Below, one piece after another: positions 39,717-47,879 of a stretch of DNA of 64,000 nucleotides (positions are counted from its first letter, which is position 1; each line of letters begins with the position of its first letter). Under the pieces are notes generated by a model, which was not told the origin of the DNA, did no database searches, and worked only from the letters and a program-made list of their open reading frames with translations. Source of the stretch: Deltaproteobacteria bacterium (lineage in GTDB: Bacteria > Desulfobacterota > RBG-13-43-22). The DNA lies in contig JACQYK010000065.1 of assembly GCA_016208255.1 (NCBI GenBank), forward strand, positions 1-64,000. Reading direction: 5' to 3'. Position numbers and translations under genes: made by a program.

Positions 39717-42299
39717 TCACTCGAGGGCCGAGGCAATGACCTCGGTGATGTCTTTGACTTTGATTTTTCCCTTTTTCTCTTTCCGCAACCGGGCCGCCCC
39801 CTGGGTCAGATTACTCTTACAGGAGGGGCAGGCGGAGACGATCACTTCGGCCCCCACTTCCAGGGCCTGGAGGACCCGGTCGTAGGCAATGTCCTGGCTG
39901 AGTGGATTATCAAAACCTTTGACCCCTCCTCCGCTCCCGCAGCACTTGGCCAGAAGGCGATTCATTTTAAATTCATTCAACTGCAGTCCCGGAATTTGTT
40001 TTAACAGATCCCGGGGTTCTTCAAAGATCTGCATATGACGCCCCAGATCGCAGGGATCATGGTAGACCGCCACCATCTTTCCCTTTTCCTTTAAGGGGAT
40101 CTTTCCCTGTCTCATCAGTTCATTGAGATAAGTGACCACATGATGGACCTTGATCTCTCTATTCCCTCCATACTCCGGATATAATTTGGAAAGGGTTCGA
40201 AAACACCCCGGGCAGCTGGTCACGATTTCCTTGACCTCCAGATCTGAAAATTTCCGGGTGTTGGCCGTTACACAGGCTTGAAAGTCTTTTTCGGCCCCGA
40301 TCAGATAGCTCAGGTACCCGCAGCAGTCCTCCTCCTGTCCCAGGGTCGTATAGCTGACCCCCGCCTGGTCCAAGATGGCCATCAGGTTCGGAATCATATT
40401 GATATCCTGATAAGAGGCCACACACCCGGCAAAGAGCAGGACCTCGGCCCCCTTCCCTCCCGTTTTAAAGCCGGCAGGAAAAACGTCGGTTCGCTTCTCC
40501 CTGGGTTCACCGAAAGGATTGCCGTATTGGGCGATACTTTTCGAGCTGCTTTGAAAGACCGGTGGCAGGAAGCCGCTGTCCGCCAATCTCTTCCGGGCTC
40601 CCTGCACCACATCAGCAACCTCCACCCGGGAAGGGCAGGTATATTTACAATTCAGACAGGTCGTACACTGGTACAGCCGTTCGGCTATCTCTTCAGAAGG
40701 CGCCAGACGGCCGCTCATCAGGTTGAAGGCCAGAAGCACCCGGCCCCGGGCATTCATGGTTTCCAGGCCGGTTTGGGAATAGGTGGGACATCCGGCCCGG
40801 CAGAATCCGCATAAGATACAGGCCATGATTTCATGGTCGATCTTTTCCCCGAAGCTTTTAATGTCTCCCGGTTTTTCTATCAGCGTGGCATAAGCCGATT
40901 TTTCATAAATATCCCTGATACTGTCTTCAAACCCCAGCTTTCCCGGATTCAGAATATTTTGGGGATCCAAAGCCTTTTTTATAGTTTTCATGATCTCCAG
41001 GCCCGGCCCCAGTTCTTCCTTGATAAAGGGAGATTTGGCCATGCCCAGACCATGTTCCGCTGTCAGGGTCCCCTTATATTTCAGGGTGAGGGCCAGAAAA
41101 TCCTGACTGATCTTGCGCAGGGTTTCCCACTCCTTTGATTTCCGCACATCCATAATGAGCACGGCGTGGAGGTTTCCGTCACCGATATGACCGAAGGTAG
41201 CGATAGGAGAGTCATGTTCCCGGCCGATTTTTTGAATTTCATGGATGATGGATTTGATTTGGCTGATAGGTACTCCAAAATCCTCGACGATGGGAATCTG
41301 CCGGTAACCCGGTTTGACCCGGGAAAGGGAGGGAACCAGCCCCTGTCTGGCCGACCACATGACCAGGCGTTTGGCCGGATCGTCGGACCATTCGTTCCCC
41401 AGTCCTCCAAATTCCCGGCAAATGGCATCAATTTGAGCCATTTGATCGGCAACCGCCTGACGGTGTCCGTCGATCTCCACAAAAAGGAGGCATTTGACCT
41501 GGGGAGGGATTTCCAGGTTCATGGCCTGTTTGACGACCCCTATGGAAACCTCGTCCAGGATCTCACAGGCGGACAAGGGGATACCGGAAGTTAATATCCT
41601 GACCACGGCCTCCCCGGCCTGATCGACGGAAGGAAAGAGCAGTTTGGCAAAAGCCAGGTAGGCCGGTTTAGGAAGGATCTTCAAAGTGGCGGCGGTGATA
41701 ATTCCCAGGGTTCCTTCGGAAGTTGAGAAAAGACGGGTCAGATCATACCCGGCTGAACTTTTAGGAGCCAAAGTCCCGGTTCGGATCACCTGGCCGTCGG
41801 CCAGGACCACCTCCAGACCCTTGACATAATCCCTGGTGGTCCCGTATTTGACCGCCCGAACTCCACTGGCATTACAGGCGATCATACCGCCGATGGTACA
41901 GGCCGGGGCGCTGCCCGGATCGGGGGGGAAAAAATGGGTCGGTTCCAGCCGGGCGTTCAAGGCGTTGCAGATAATGCCCGGTTCGACAATTACATAACCG
42001 TCATTTTTATTGAGTTCGAGGACTCGATTCATTCGGGAAAGATCCAGCAGGATGCCTCCCTTGGCCGGTAATACGGCACCGGTCACACTGGTTCCGGCCC
42101 CGCGGGCCACAACCGGGATGCTTTGGGCGGCGGCAATTTTCACGATACGGCTGACCTGATCGGAGGTTTGAGCAAAAACGATCACATCCGGAACACCTTC
42201 ATGAACCGACATGTCCCGGGAAAAACCGATGCGGTCGATCAGGCCGGTATGGACATTTTCCTCGCCGACGACGGTTTTTAATTCTTCAATATACCCCAT
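39717..42299 (-). CDS. GlcD-like FAD-linked oxidase fused to 4Fe-4S/CCG-domain (HdrD/GlpC-like) module
   Basis: 860 aa; PVVARGAGTSVTGAVLP, FGHIGDGNLHA, CILCGFCRAGCPTY, CTTCLNCKYTCPS, DCCGYLS, KCCGSGGG. Confidence 0.95.
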   Translation of the reverse strand: MGYIEELKTVVGEENVHTGLIDRIGFSRDMSVHEGVPDVIVFAQTSDQVSRIVKIAAAQSIPVVARGAGTSVTGAVLPAKGGILLDLSRMNRVLELNKNDGYVIVEPGIICNALNARLEPTHFFPPDPGSAPACTIGGMIACNASGVRAVKYGTTRDYVKGLEVVLADGQVIRTGTLAPKSSAGYDLTRLFSTSEGTLGIITAATLKILPKPAYLAFAKLLFPSVDQAGEAVVRILTSGIPLSACEILDEVSIGVVKQAMNLEIPPQVKCLLFVEIDGHRQAVADQMAQIDAICREFGGLGNEWSDDPAKRLVMWSARQGLVPSLSRVKPGYRQIPIVEDFGVPISQIKSIIHEIQKIGREHDSPIATFGHIGDGNLHAVLIMDVRKSKEWETLRKISQDFLALTLKYKGTLTAEHGLGMAKSPFIKEELGPGLEIMKTIKKALDPQNILNPGKLGFEDSIRDIYEKSAYATLIEKPGDIKSFGEKIDHEIMACILCGFCRAGCPTYSQTGLETMNARGRVLLAFNLMSGRLAPSEEIAERLYQCTTCLNCKYTCPSRVEVADVVQGARKRLADSGFLPPVFQSSSKSIAQYGNPFGEPREKRTDVFPAGFKTGGKGAEVLLFAGCVASYQDINMIPNLMAILDQAGVSYTTLGQEEDCCGYLSYLIGAEKDFQACVTANTRKFSDLEVKEIVTSCPGCFRTLSKLYPEYGGNREIKVHHVVTYLNELMRQGKIPLKEKGKMVAVYHDPCDLGRHMQIFEEPRDLLKQIPGLQLNEFKMNRLLAKCCGSGGGVKGFDNPLSQDIAYDRVLQALEVGAEVIVSACPSCKSNLTQGAARLRKEKKGKIKVKDITEVIASALE

Positions 42300-42323
42300 G
42301 GAAAAACTCCTTCCAAAATAAAT

Positions 42324-42365
42324 GGTTCAAGGTCCAAGGTTTAAGGTTTAAGGTTTAAGGTTTAA
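42324..42365. repeat. heptamer tandem repeat (GGTTTAA-type, 6 units)
   Basis: ggttcaa ggtccaa ggtttaa x4. Confidence 0.85.
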
Positions 42366-42429
42366 TAAAAAGCTAAAACATTTTTGTTTTTTTACCGTGA
42401 ACCTTTAGCCTTATACCGTATACCTGCTT

Positions 42430-42867
42430 TTATTTATTCATCAATTCTTTCACCCGGAGGATCTCCGATTCAATAAAGGGCTTCAGATCAGCGGCTGCCG
42501 TCAGGTTTTGTTTTTCCGCTTCCAGGTTATCGGGAGTGATCTTACAAATCCAGCCCTGGCCATAGGGAGAAGCATTAATGAGTTCCGGTTCGTCCTCCAG
42601 GCTCTCATTGATCGCGCTCACTTCACCTGAAAATACGGCGTAGATCCGGCCCACCCATTTTCCGGATTCAATGGACCCGAATGGTTTGCCCTGCTGGACC
42701 TTGCGCCCTTCTTCCGGCAGTTCCACATATCCGATATCACCGGCCAGCTTTTGGGCGAAGTCGGTAGTCCCCATCACCACGCTGCCGTCTTCGATCCGCG
42801 CCCAGAAATGATTTTTATCATACCATAAATCATCGGGGAAAAAGTACCCTTCTATTTCCATAATCAA
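42430..42867 (-). CDS. GcvH-like/LbpA-like lipoate-binding protein
   Basis: NHFWARIEDGSVVMGTTDFAQKLAGDIGYVELPEEG...FGSIESGKWVGRIYAVFSGEV; lysine in ESGKWVG rather than the ESVKA of classical GcvH. Confidence 0.9.
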   Translation of the reverse strand: MIMEIEGYFFPDDLWYDKNHFWARIEDGSVVMGTTDFAQKLAGDIGYVELPEEGRKVQQGKPFGSIESGKWVGRIYAVFSGEVSAINESLEDEPELINASPYGQGWICKITPDNLEAEKQNLTAAADLKPFIESEILRVKELMNK

Positions 42868-42889
42868 TCCCTCCTTTCAAACTGGTTTT

Positions 42890-42974
42890 GTACGAAAATA
42901 GAGTTTAAAGTCAAACGAGCTTTGTTTTCATCCATGGTGGTGTCACGTCCCTGGCGGGGCGTGACGGTTTAATA
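42890..42974. repeat. 85-bp interspersed repeat, copy A (overlaps hdrB 3' end)
   Basis: GTaCGAAAATAGAGT...AACGAGCTttgTTTTCAT...TGGTGGTG..CA..CC....GGCGGGGCgTGaCGGTTTAATA; homologous to 46324-46410. Confidence 0.75.
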
Positions 42975-43827
42975 ATTCCTTATCCTTGATCCGGTTCAGC
43001 TTAAACCCTAATGCATCCGGGGAGGCCCCCAAGGCCAATCCCAATAATTGAGGATAGTAGAGGACCGGCACTTTAATTTTTTTCCCCAGTCTCTTTTCAA
43101 TTTTTTTTTGTTGATTTTCAAACATGACGTTGCAGAAAGGGCAGATCAGGACCAGGCCGTTTCCTCCCAGCCGGTCCACTTCGGAGAGTTTGTTACCGGC
43201 CAGGGTATTGGCCAGATCTTCCTTGATCCCCAAAACACTGCCCCCGCAGCAATCCAGCAGGGTTTCATATTGGAGGGCATTAGCCCCGGTGACTTCAATC
43301 AACTCGGTCAATGATTTAGGATTCTCCACCGGGTCTATCCCGCCGGCGGTTCGGGCCGGCTTGATATAGTGACAACCATAGTGCGGGGCGAAAGTAAAGC
43401 CGTAAAGCGGGCGGGTGATTTTTTCCCGAATTTTCTTAAGACCAATTTCCTCATAGAGGATACGGATAAAATGTTTGACCCGGGTCGTTCCCTTATATTC
43501 CAACCCCACCATCTTCAATCGATCATTGACCGGATTAAGCAAATCGCTGCGCTGTAGAAGCAGATGGTTGGCCTCGCTTAAGAAAGCGCCACAGGCGCTG
43601 CATAAGGTACAAACCGGGAGACCGGCCTGTTCAGCCAGGGCCAGGTTGCGGGCGGCAACGACCAGGGAATCAAAATTATTGATGGATTTCAATGGAAAAC
43701 CGCAGCATTGAAAATCATCGAGATCAACCAGCTCCAACCCCAATTGACGGGCCACCCAACGGGCGGAAAGCTCGTAATTCAGATTGCGGACCGGGACCGT
43801 ACAGCCTAAAAAGAAAGCATATTTCAT
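42943..43827 (-). CDS. hdrB: heterodisulfide reductase subunit B-like (CCG domains)
   Basis: FFLGCTVPVRNLNYE, DDFQCCGFPLKS, CTLCSACG, HYGCHYIKP, LLDCCGGSVLG, ICPFCNVMFE. Confidence 0.93.
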   Translation of the reverse strand: MKYAFFLGCTVPVRNLNYELSARWVARQLGLELVDLDDFQCCGFPLKSINNFDSLVVAARNLALAEQAGLPVCTLCSACGAFLSEANHLLLQRSDLLNPVNDRLKMVGLEYKGTTRVKHFIRILYEEIGLKKIREKITRPLYGFTFAPHYGCHYIKPARTAGGIDPVENPKSLTELIEVTGANALQYETLLDCCGGSVLGIKEDLANTLAGNKLSEVDRLGGNGLVLICPFCNVMFENQQKKIEKRLGKKIKVPVLYYPQLLGLALGASPDALGFKLNRIKDKELLNRHAPPGT

Positions 43828-43847
43828 GGTGTTTTTTCTTATCTTTT

Positions 43848-43875
43848 TGTAGCACAGCCGCCCCCGGCTGTGTCC
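43848..43875. repeat. 28-bp inverted repeat flanking RAYT (left)
   Basis: TGTAGCACAGCCGCCCCCGGCTGTGTCC; internal hairpin ACAGCCG/CGGCTGT. Confidence 0.9.
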
Positions 43876-44363
43876 CTTTCCCCTTCTATCCGTTCCCGCC
43901 AGAGCCAGGGATAATCATCAACTTGTTTAACTAGCCCCTGACGCACTGGATTTTGGCAAATATATTCGACTTTTTCGATTATTGTTTCTTCTGAGCGAAG
44001 TATGTGATCAAAAGATTCATCCTGCCAGACATGACCTTTTCGCTTAAGAAGCTTGTTAATGCTGTGGGCCGATGACCCTTTAATACCATTCGTAATTTCA
44101 GATAGGCTAAATGGACACCCGGATTTATCTTTCAAGGGTGTAAAAACCATAGGTACATGATCCGGCATAACCACAACACCATGGACCTGTAATTTGGTTT
44201 GATGATCGTAGAGACAATGCCTTATGATGACTTCTCTCACTGATTCGGGGAGGGACCATCGCCTGTATGTTGCAAAAGTGACAAAGTAGGTTTTTTCTTC
44301 AACTTGCAAGTGAGGCAAGTTACGTCGGGAAAACCCCTTGTTTGGTTTTGCCAAAGTCATAGA

Positions 44364-44391
44364 GGACACAGCCGGGGGCGGCTGTGCTACA
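44364..44391. repeat. 28-bp inverted repeat flanking RAYT (right)
   Basis: GGACACAGCCGGGGGCGGCTGTGCTACA, exact reverse complement of 43848-43875. Confidence 0.9.
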
Positions 44392-44448
44392 TCTTTAAGC
44401 CTTCGATTAACGATTGGTGTCATAATAAAATTTATCTTTTTTTAGACT

Positions 44449-44958
44449 CTATTTAAGTATCTTTTGAATATCTTTGAAATCCCCTTTTATCTCCGGCAAT
44501 CCCATTTCCTTCCGTTTTTCATTTTCAAAATCGCCCACCTCATACATCCGCCCTTGTTGATCAAGCAGGTTCCGAGCGGCCCCCATGCCCGGAGGCGCCA
44601 GTCCCTTTCGGACAGCCAGATTGCGTAAGGCAAAAACAACTTCGGTAAAATCGACCTCCTGGGGGCAGCTTTCCTGACAGGTATAACAGGTCGAACAGTG
44701 CCAGAGAAGTTCTTCTTTGAGCAGTTCTTCCTCCATACCTAACAGGATCATGCGGATAATCCTTCTCGGATTATATTCCGGTTCGATTTTTTCAATCGGA
44801 CAGCGGGCCGAGCAAACCCCGCAGGAAAAACATTTCTTGATCTGTTCGCCGCCTAACTCCCCGGCCACCCGCTGTTTGAAATCGGGATCTAATTTTCTGA
44901 GATCAATGGGGTCCATTTTCAAAAACCAATTATTGTTCTTTGTAGGGGCGGGTTTCAA
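44449..44958 (-). CDS. hdrC: heterodisulfide reductase subunit C-like
   Basis: CFSCGVCSARCPIEKIEPEYNPRRIIRMILLGMEEELL...CSTCYTCQESCPQEVDFTEV. Confidence 0.93.
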   Translation of the reverse strand: MKPAPTKNNNWFLKMDPIDLRKLDPDFKQRVAGELGGEQIKKCFSCGVCSARCPIEKIEPEYNPRRIIRMILLGMEEELLKEELLWHCSTCYTCQESCPQEVDFTEVVFALRNLAVRKGLAPPGMGAARNLLDQQGRMYEVGDFENEKRKEMGLPEIKGDFKDIQKILK

Positions 44959-45016
44959 ACCCGCCCGGTTCTAATTCTGTTTCCATTCAGGGCCGGTTTG
45001 AAACCCGCCCCTACAA
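44940..45016. repeat. REP-like inverted repeat pair upstream of hdrC
   Basis: TTGTAGGGGCGGGTTTCAAACC (44940-44961) / GGTTTGAAACCCGCCCCTACAA (44995-45016); left arm extends into internal palindrome GGGCGGGTTTCAAACCCGCCC. Confidence 0.85.
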
Positions 45017-45040
45017 TGACACCAGTCACTTCGAGCATCT

Positions 45041-46771
45041 TTAAGTAACCGCCAATTGTTCAAGAAAATTATCAATAATTTCCTTCAAATACCATTCCAT
45101 ATTGCTCGAAATATTTTCAAAACGGATCCTTTCCGGATGGACTCCGGCTTCTTCCAGATATTTTCTGGTTTCCAGGATACGATCCCGGGCATAGAGGTTT
45201 CCATAGACCGACCGGCAGTTTTCTTCCGGACAGGCCAGGACCATGACCCCGTCCACCCCCAGAGAGAAGGCTTTTAATAGATGAGCGGGATCCAGTTTCC
45301 CGGCACAGGGCAAGGCCATAAATTCCACATCACTTTGAACTTTGAACTTTGAACTTTGAACCGCTTCCCAAGCCGCCCCGGCCGAACGTTGGCATCCAAA
45401 AATGATGATTCGGGGTTGATCGGATTCAACCTGATCCCATTTTCCCAGGGTAATCTCAAGTTTTGTCCGGACCGCCCCATCAGAAAAACCGTTAATCTGG
45501 ATAGCGCCCATTGGGCACTCAGCGGCGCAGATCCCGCAGCGCCGGCAGGCCAGGGGATGAATAAAAACCCGGTGCGTCCAACCGATGGCCTGGTGGGGAC
45601 AAAACCTCAGGCAGGTCAGACAAAGGGTGCAAAGCCCTTTATCCACGGTTACCTCCTGATTCATCGGTTCGGAAGTCCGGTCTTCGAAAAAATGGCGGAC
45701 CGAAAGGGCGACAGCCCCGGCCTCATCCAGACAGGCCTGGGGAAGCATCGGGCCTTTGCCCGGACCGGCGATAAATATTCCTTCCCTCAGGGAAATCTGG
45801 GGCAGGAAATGAACGTTGGCCGGTTGCAGAAAGCCGTTTTTATCCATCCCTATTCCGGCGGCTAAAGCCCCTTCCCGGACTTCCGCAGGCAATGAATGCC
45901 TGGAATCCACCACCAGAAGATCGGGGGTCAATTCAAAAGGCAGCTTCAAAATGCTATCCTCAAATTGAAGCATCAACCTGTCCTCTTTTCTTAACCAGAC
46001 CGGCCCCTCTTGATCAAACTTGAAGAACAAAATCCCCTCATCCCGACAGGCTTGATAGAGCCGTTCCAACCCGTCTCCGGCCACTTTAATCTGTTGACAA
46101 AAAATGGAGACCTGCGATTGGTATCGCCTGCGAATCTCCAGGGCGGCGGCTAAGGTCCCGGCCATATCAAAAACAGTTCCCTCGTTATTCAGGCCGACCC
46201 CAAAGGCGACAAAGGAGGTTGGTTTGAGGGTCGCCAAAATTTCCTCTTCCCTGGCCGAAGGGAATCGAGGCGGAGGGGGATGGGAAAGACTGTCTTTTTG
46301 AATTTCATTGGAATCCGGGATTAGTTCGAAAATAGAGTCCCTCTCCCAACGAGCTCGATTTTCATGTCTGGTGGTGCCAGCCCCAAAAGGCGGGGCATGG
46401 CGGTTTAATACTTTGTGAATTTCTTCTAAAGTAATAACCGGTGAGAAAGGGGCTGACGGATAAGCGGGAAAATTTCCTTCAGAAACCAGCTCCGGGGCAA
46501 AGATGATCGCCCCGAAGTTCTCCGTCCACTTTTTTTCCAAAATCCCCTCATCCCCCTTTTGATCCAAGGAAGGGATAGATTGTCCAAAGGACACCCGGAA
46601 GTCTCCGGCAAAACCCTCAAGGCCAAGCAACTGAATCCCGTCATCCGGACGAATTAACTTTACCTCATAGCCTGAGACCTTAAGCCGGGAAGCCGTTTCC
46701 TCTGCGGTAAGACCTCCGCCCCAAACAAGCACCCGGGGTATTTTTCTGGATTCTTCCTGAGGGGCAATCAT
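45041..46771 (-). CDS. HdrA-related flavoprotein with two 4Fe-4S motifs and C-terminal MvhD-like domain
   Basis: KGLCTLCLTCLRFCPHQA, LACRRCGICAAECPMGAI, then IIIFGCQRSAG...LPCAGKLDPAHLLKAFSLGVDGVMVLACPEENCRSVYGN. Confidence 0.85.
   Translation of the reverse strand: MIAPQEESRKIPRVLVWGGGLTAEETASRLKVSGYEVKLIRPDDGIQLLGLEGFAGDFRVSFGQSIPSLDQKGDEGILEKKWTENFGAIIFAPELVSEGNFPAYPSAPFSPVITLEEIHKVLNRHAPPFGAGTTRHENRARWERDSIFELIPDSNEIQKDSLSHPPPPRFPSAREEEILATLKPTSFVAFGVGLNNEGTVFDMAGTLAAALEIRRRYQSQVSIFCQQIKVAGDGLERLYQACRDEGILFFKFDQEGPVWLRKEDRLMLQFEDSILKLPFELTPDLLVVDSRHSLPAEVREGALAAGIGMDKNGFLQPANVHFLPQISLREGIFIAGPGKGPMLPQACLDEAGAVALSVRHFFEDRTSEPMNQEVTVDKGLCTLCLTCLRFCPHQAIGWTHRVFIHPLACRRCGICAAECPMGAIQINGFSDGAVRTKLEITLGKWDQVESDQPRIIIFGCQRSAGAAWEAVQSSKFKVQSDVEFMALPCAGKLDPAHLLKAFSLGVDGVMVLACPEENCRSVYGNLYARDRILETRKYLEEAGVHPERIRFENISSNMEWYLKEIIDNFLEQLAVT
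45334..45361. repeat. heptamer tandem repeat inside CDS (TTTGAAC x4)
   Basis: Encodes VQSSKFKVQS in the FAD/MvhD fusion protein. Confidence 0.9.
46324..46410. repeat. 85-bp interspersed repeat, copy B (inside CDS)
   Basis: Encodes LNRHAPPFGAGTTRHENRARWERDSIFE in frame; homologous to 42890-42974. Confidence 0.75.
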
Positions 46772-47808
46772 AGGGACCCGGCCTTCAAATAAGCTGCCAT
46801 TTCTTCCGCTGTTCTGCAGGCTTCGGTAATACTCCGGGCAATATCTTTCGGTCCACGAACAGTACCGGCCAGAAAGATCCCTTTAGAGGAAAGATTTTCC
46901 TTCCCCGGGTCTAAAAACCCGTCTTCATTCAAAGGTACACCCAATTTTTCCATGAAAAATTCAAGACCCGTTCCGGGCCTGATTCCGATGGAAAGTACGG
47001 CCAGATCAAAAGCCTCTTTCCGGCTGGAAGTTCCACTGTCGTCCTGGAAGGTCACCAGGACCTGATCATTTTCCCCTTTTTGTATCTCCCCGGGAATGGT
47101 CCGGATGAAACGGATTCGTTTTTCGGCCTGTTCAAGAAAAAGAGGGAAATCCTTACCGAAGGTCTGGAGGTCCATATAAAAAAAAGTGATTTCGGTCTGA
47201 GGCCTTTTATGCTGGATGAGGTTGGCCATCCGCAGGGCATAGGCGCAGCAAACCTGGGAGCAATAGGGGTGATTTAAATGAAGATCCCTGCTGCCGACAC
47301 ATTGGATAAAGGCCATAGAGGCGGGAGGGGCATGATCGGACGGTCGGAGAGCCGCCCCGGTTTCCCGAAGCTGTTTTTCCAGGTCCAAGCCGGTTATTAC
47401 ATTAGGAAATAGTCCATATCGATACTGGGGTTTGTCTTCAGCCCTGAAGGGGGTAAAACCGGTTGCCAGAAGAAGGGCCTCGGCCCTCCCCTCGCCACCC
47501 CCTCCAGGGCGGCTAAAGGTATAGAGAAATTTCTTGTCGTCCATGGTCAGGTCGGTCACTTCGGTCTGCAAATGGACCTCGATGTTGTCCGCTTTACCCA
47601 AAGCTTGCAAAGAATCATTTAACAGGCAGACTCCGCATTGCTGGCAGACATCGGTAGCCTTACAGCAAAAATGGCGAACCATGCCTCCCAGGCTGGCTGA
47701 TTTTTCTATCAGGGTCACCGCAATATTCAAACGGCTCAGGGCCAGGGCAGCCGTGATGCCGGCCATGCCCCCGCCGAGGATCAGTACCTTTGAGTTATTC
47801 CGGTTCAT
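46768..47808 (-). CDS. HdrA-like FAD-binding core subunit
   Basis: VLILGGGMAGITAALALSRLNIAVTLIEKSASLGGMVRHFCCK...CQQCGVCL...AFIQCVGSRD...YCSQVCCAYALRMA; ATGA overlap with 45041-46771. Confidence 0.9.
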   Translation of the reverse strand: MNRNNSKVLILGGGMAGITAALALSRLNIAVTLIEKSASLGGMVRHFCCKATDVCQQCGVCLLNDSLQALGKADNIEVHLQTEVTDLTMDDKKFLYTFSRPGGGGEGRAEALLLATGFTPFRAEDKPQYRYGLFPNVITGLDLEKQLRETGAALRPSDHAPPASMAFIQCVGSRDLHLNHPYCSQVCCAYALRMANLIQHKRPQTEITFFYMDLQTFGKDFPLFLEQAEKRIRFIRTIPGEIQKGENDQVLVTFQDDSGTSSRKEAFDLAVLSIGIRPGTGLEFFMEKLGVPLNEDGFLDPGKENLSSKGIFLAGTVRGPKDIARSITEACRTAEEMAAYLKAGSL

Positions 47809-47879
47809 TATGTTGGTTAATCGTTTTAGCCTATAATATAGTTAGAGATGAATTGTACTCCGAACTATTTCCTCCGAAT

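Larger units (their letters stand above)
43839..44423 (-). mobile_element. REP-associated tyrosine transposase (RAYT, Y1_Tnp family)
   Basis: FVTFATYRRWSLPESVREVI...VHGVVVMPDHVPMVFTPL...VWQDESFDHILRSEETIIEKVEYICQNPVRQGLV. Confidence 0.93.
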
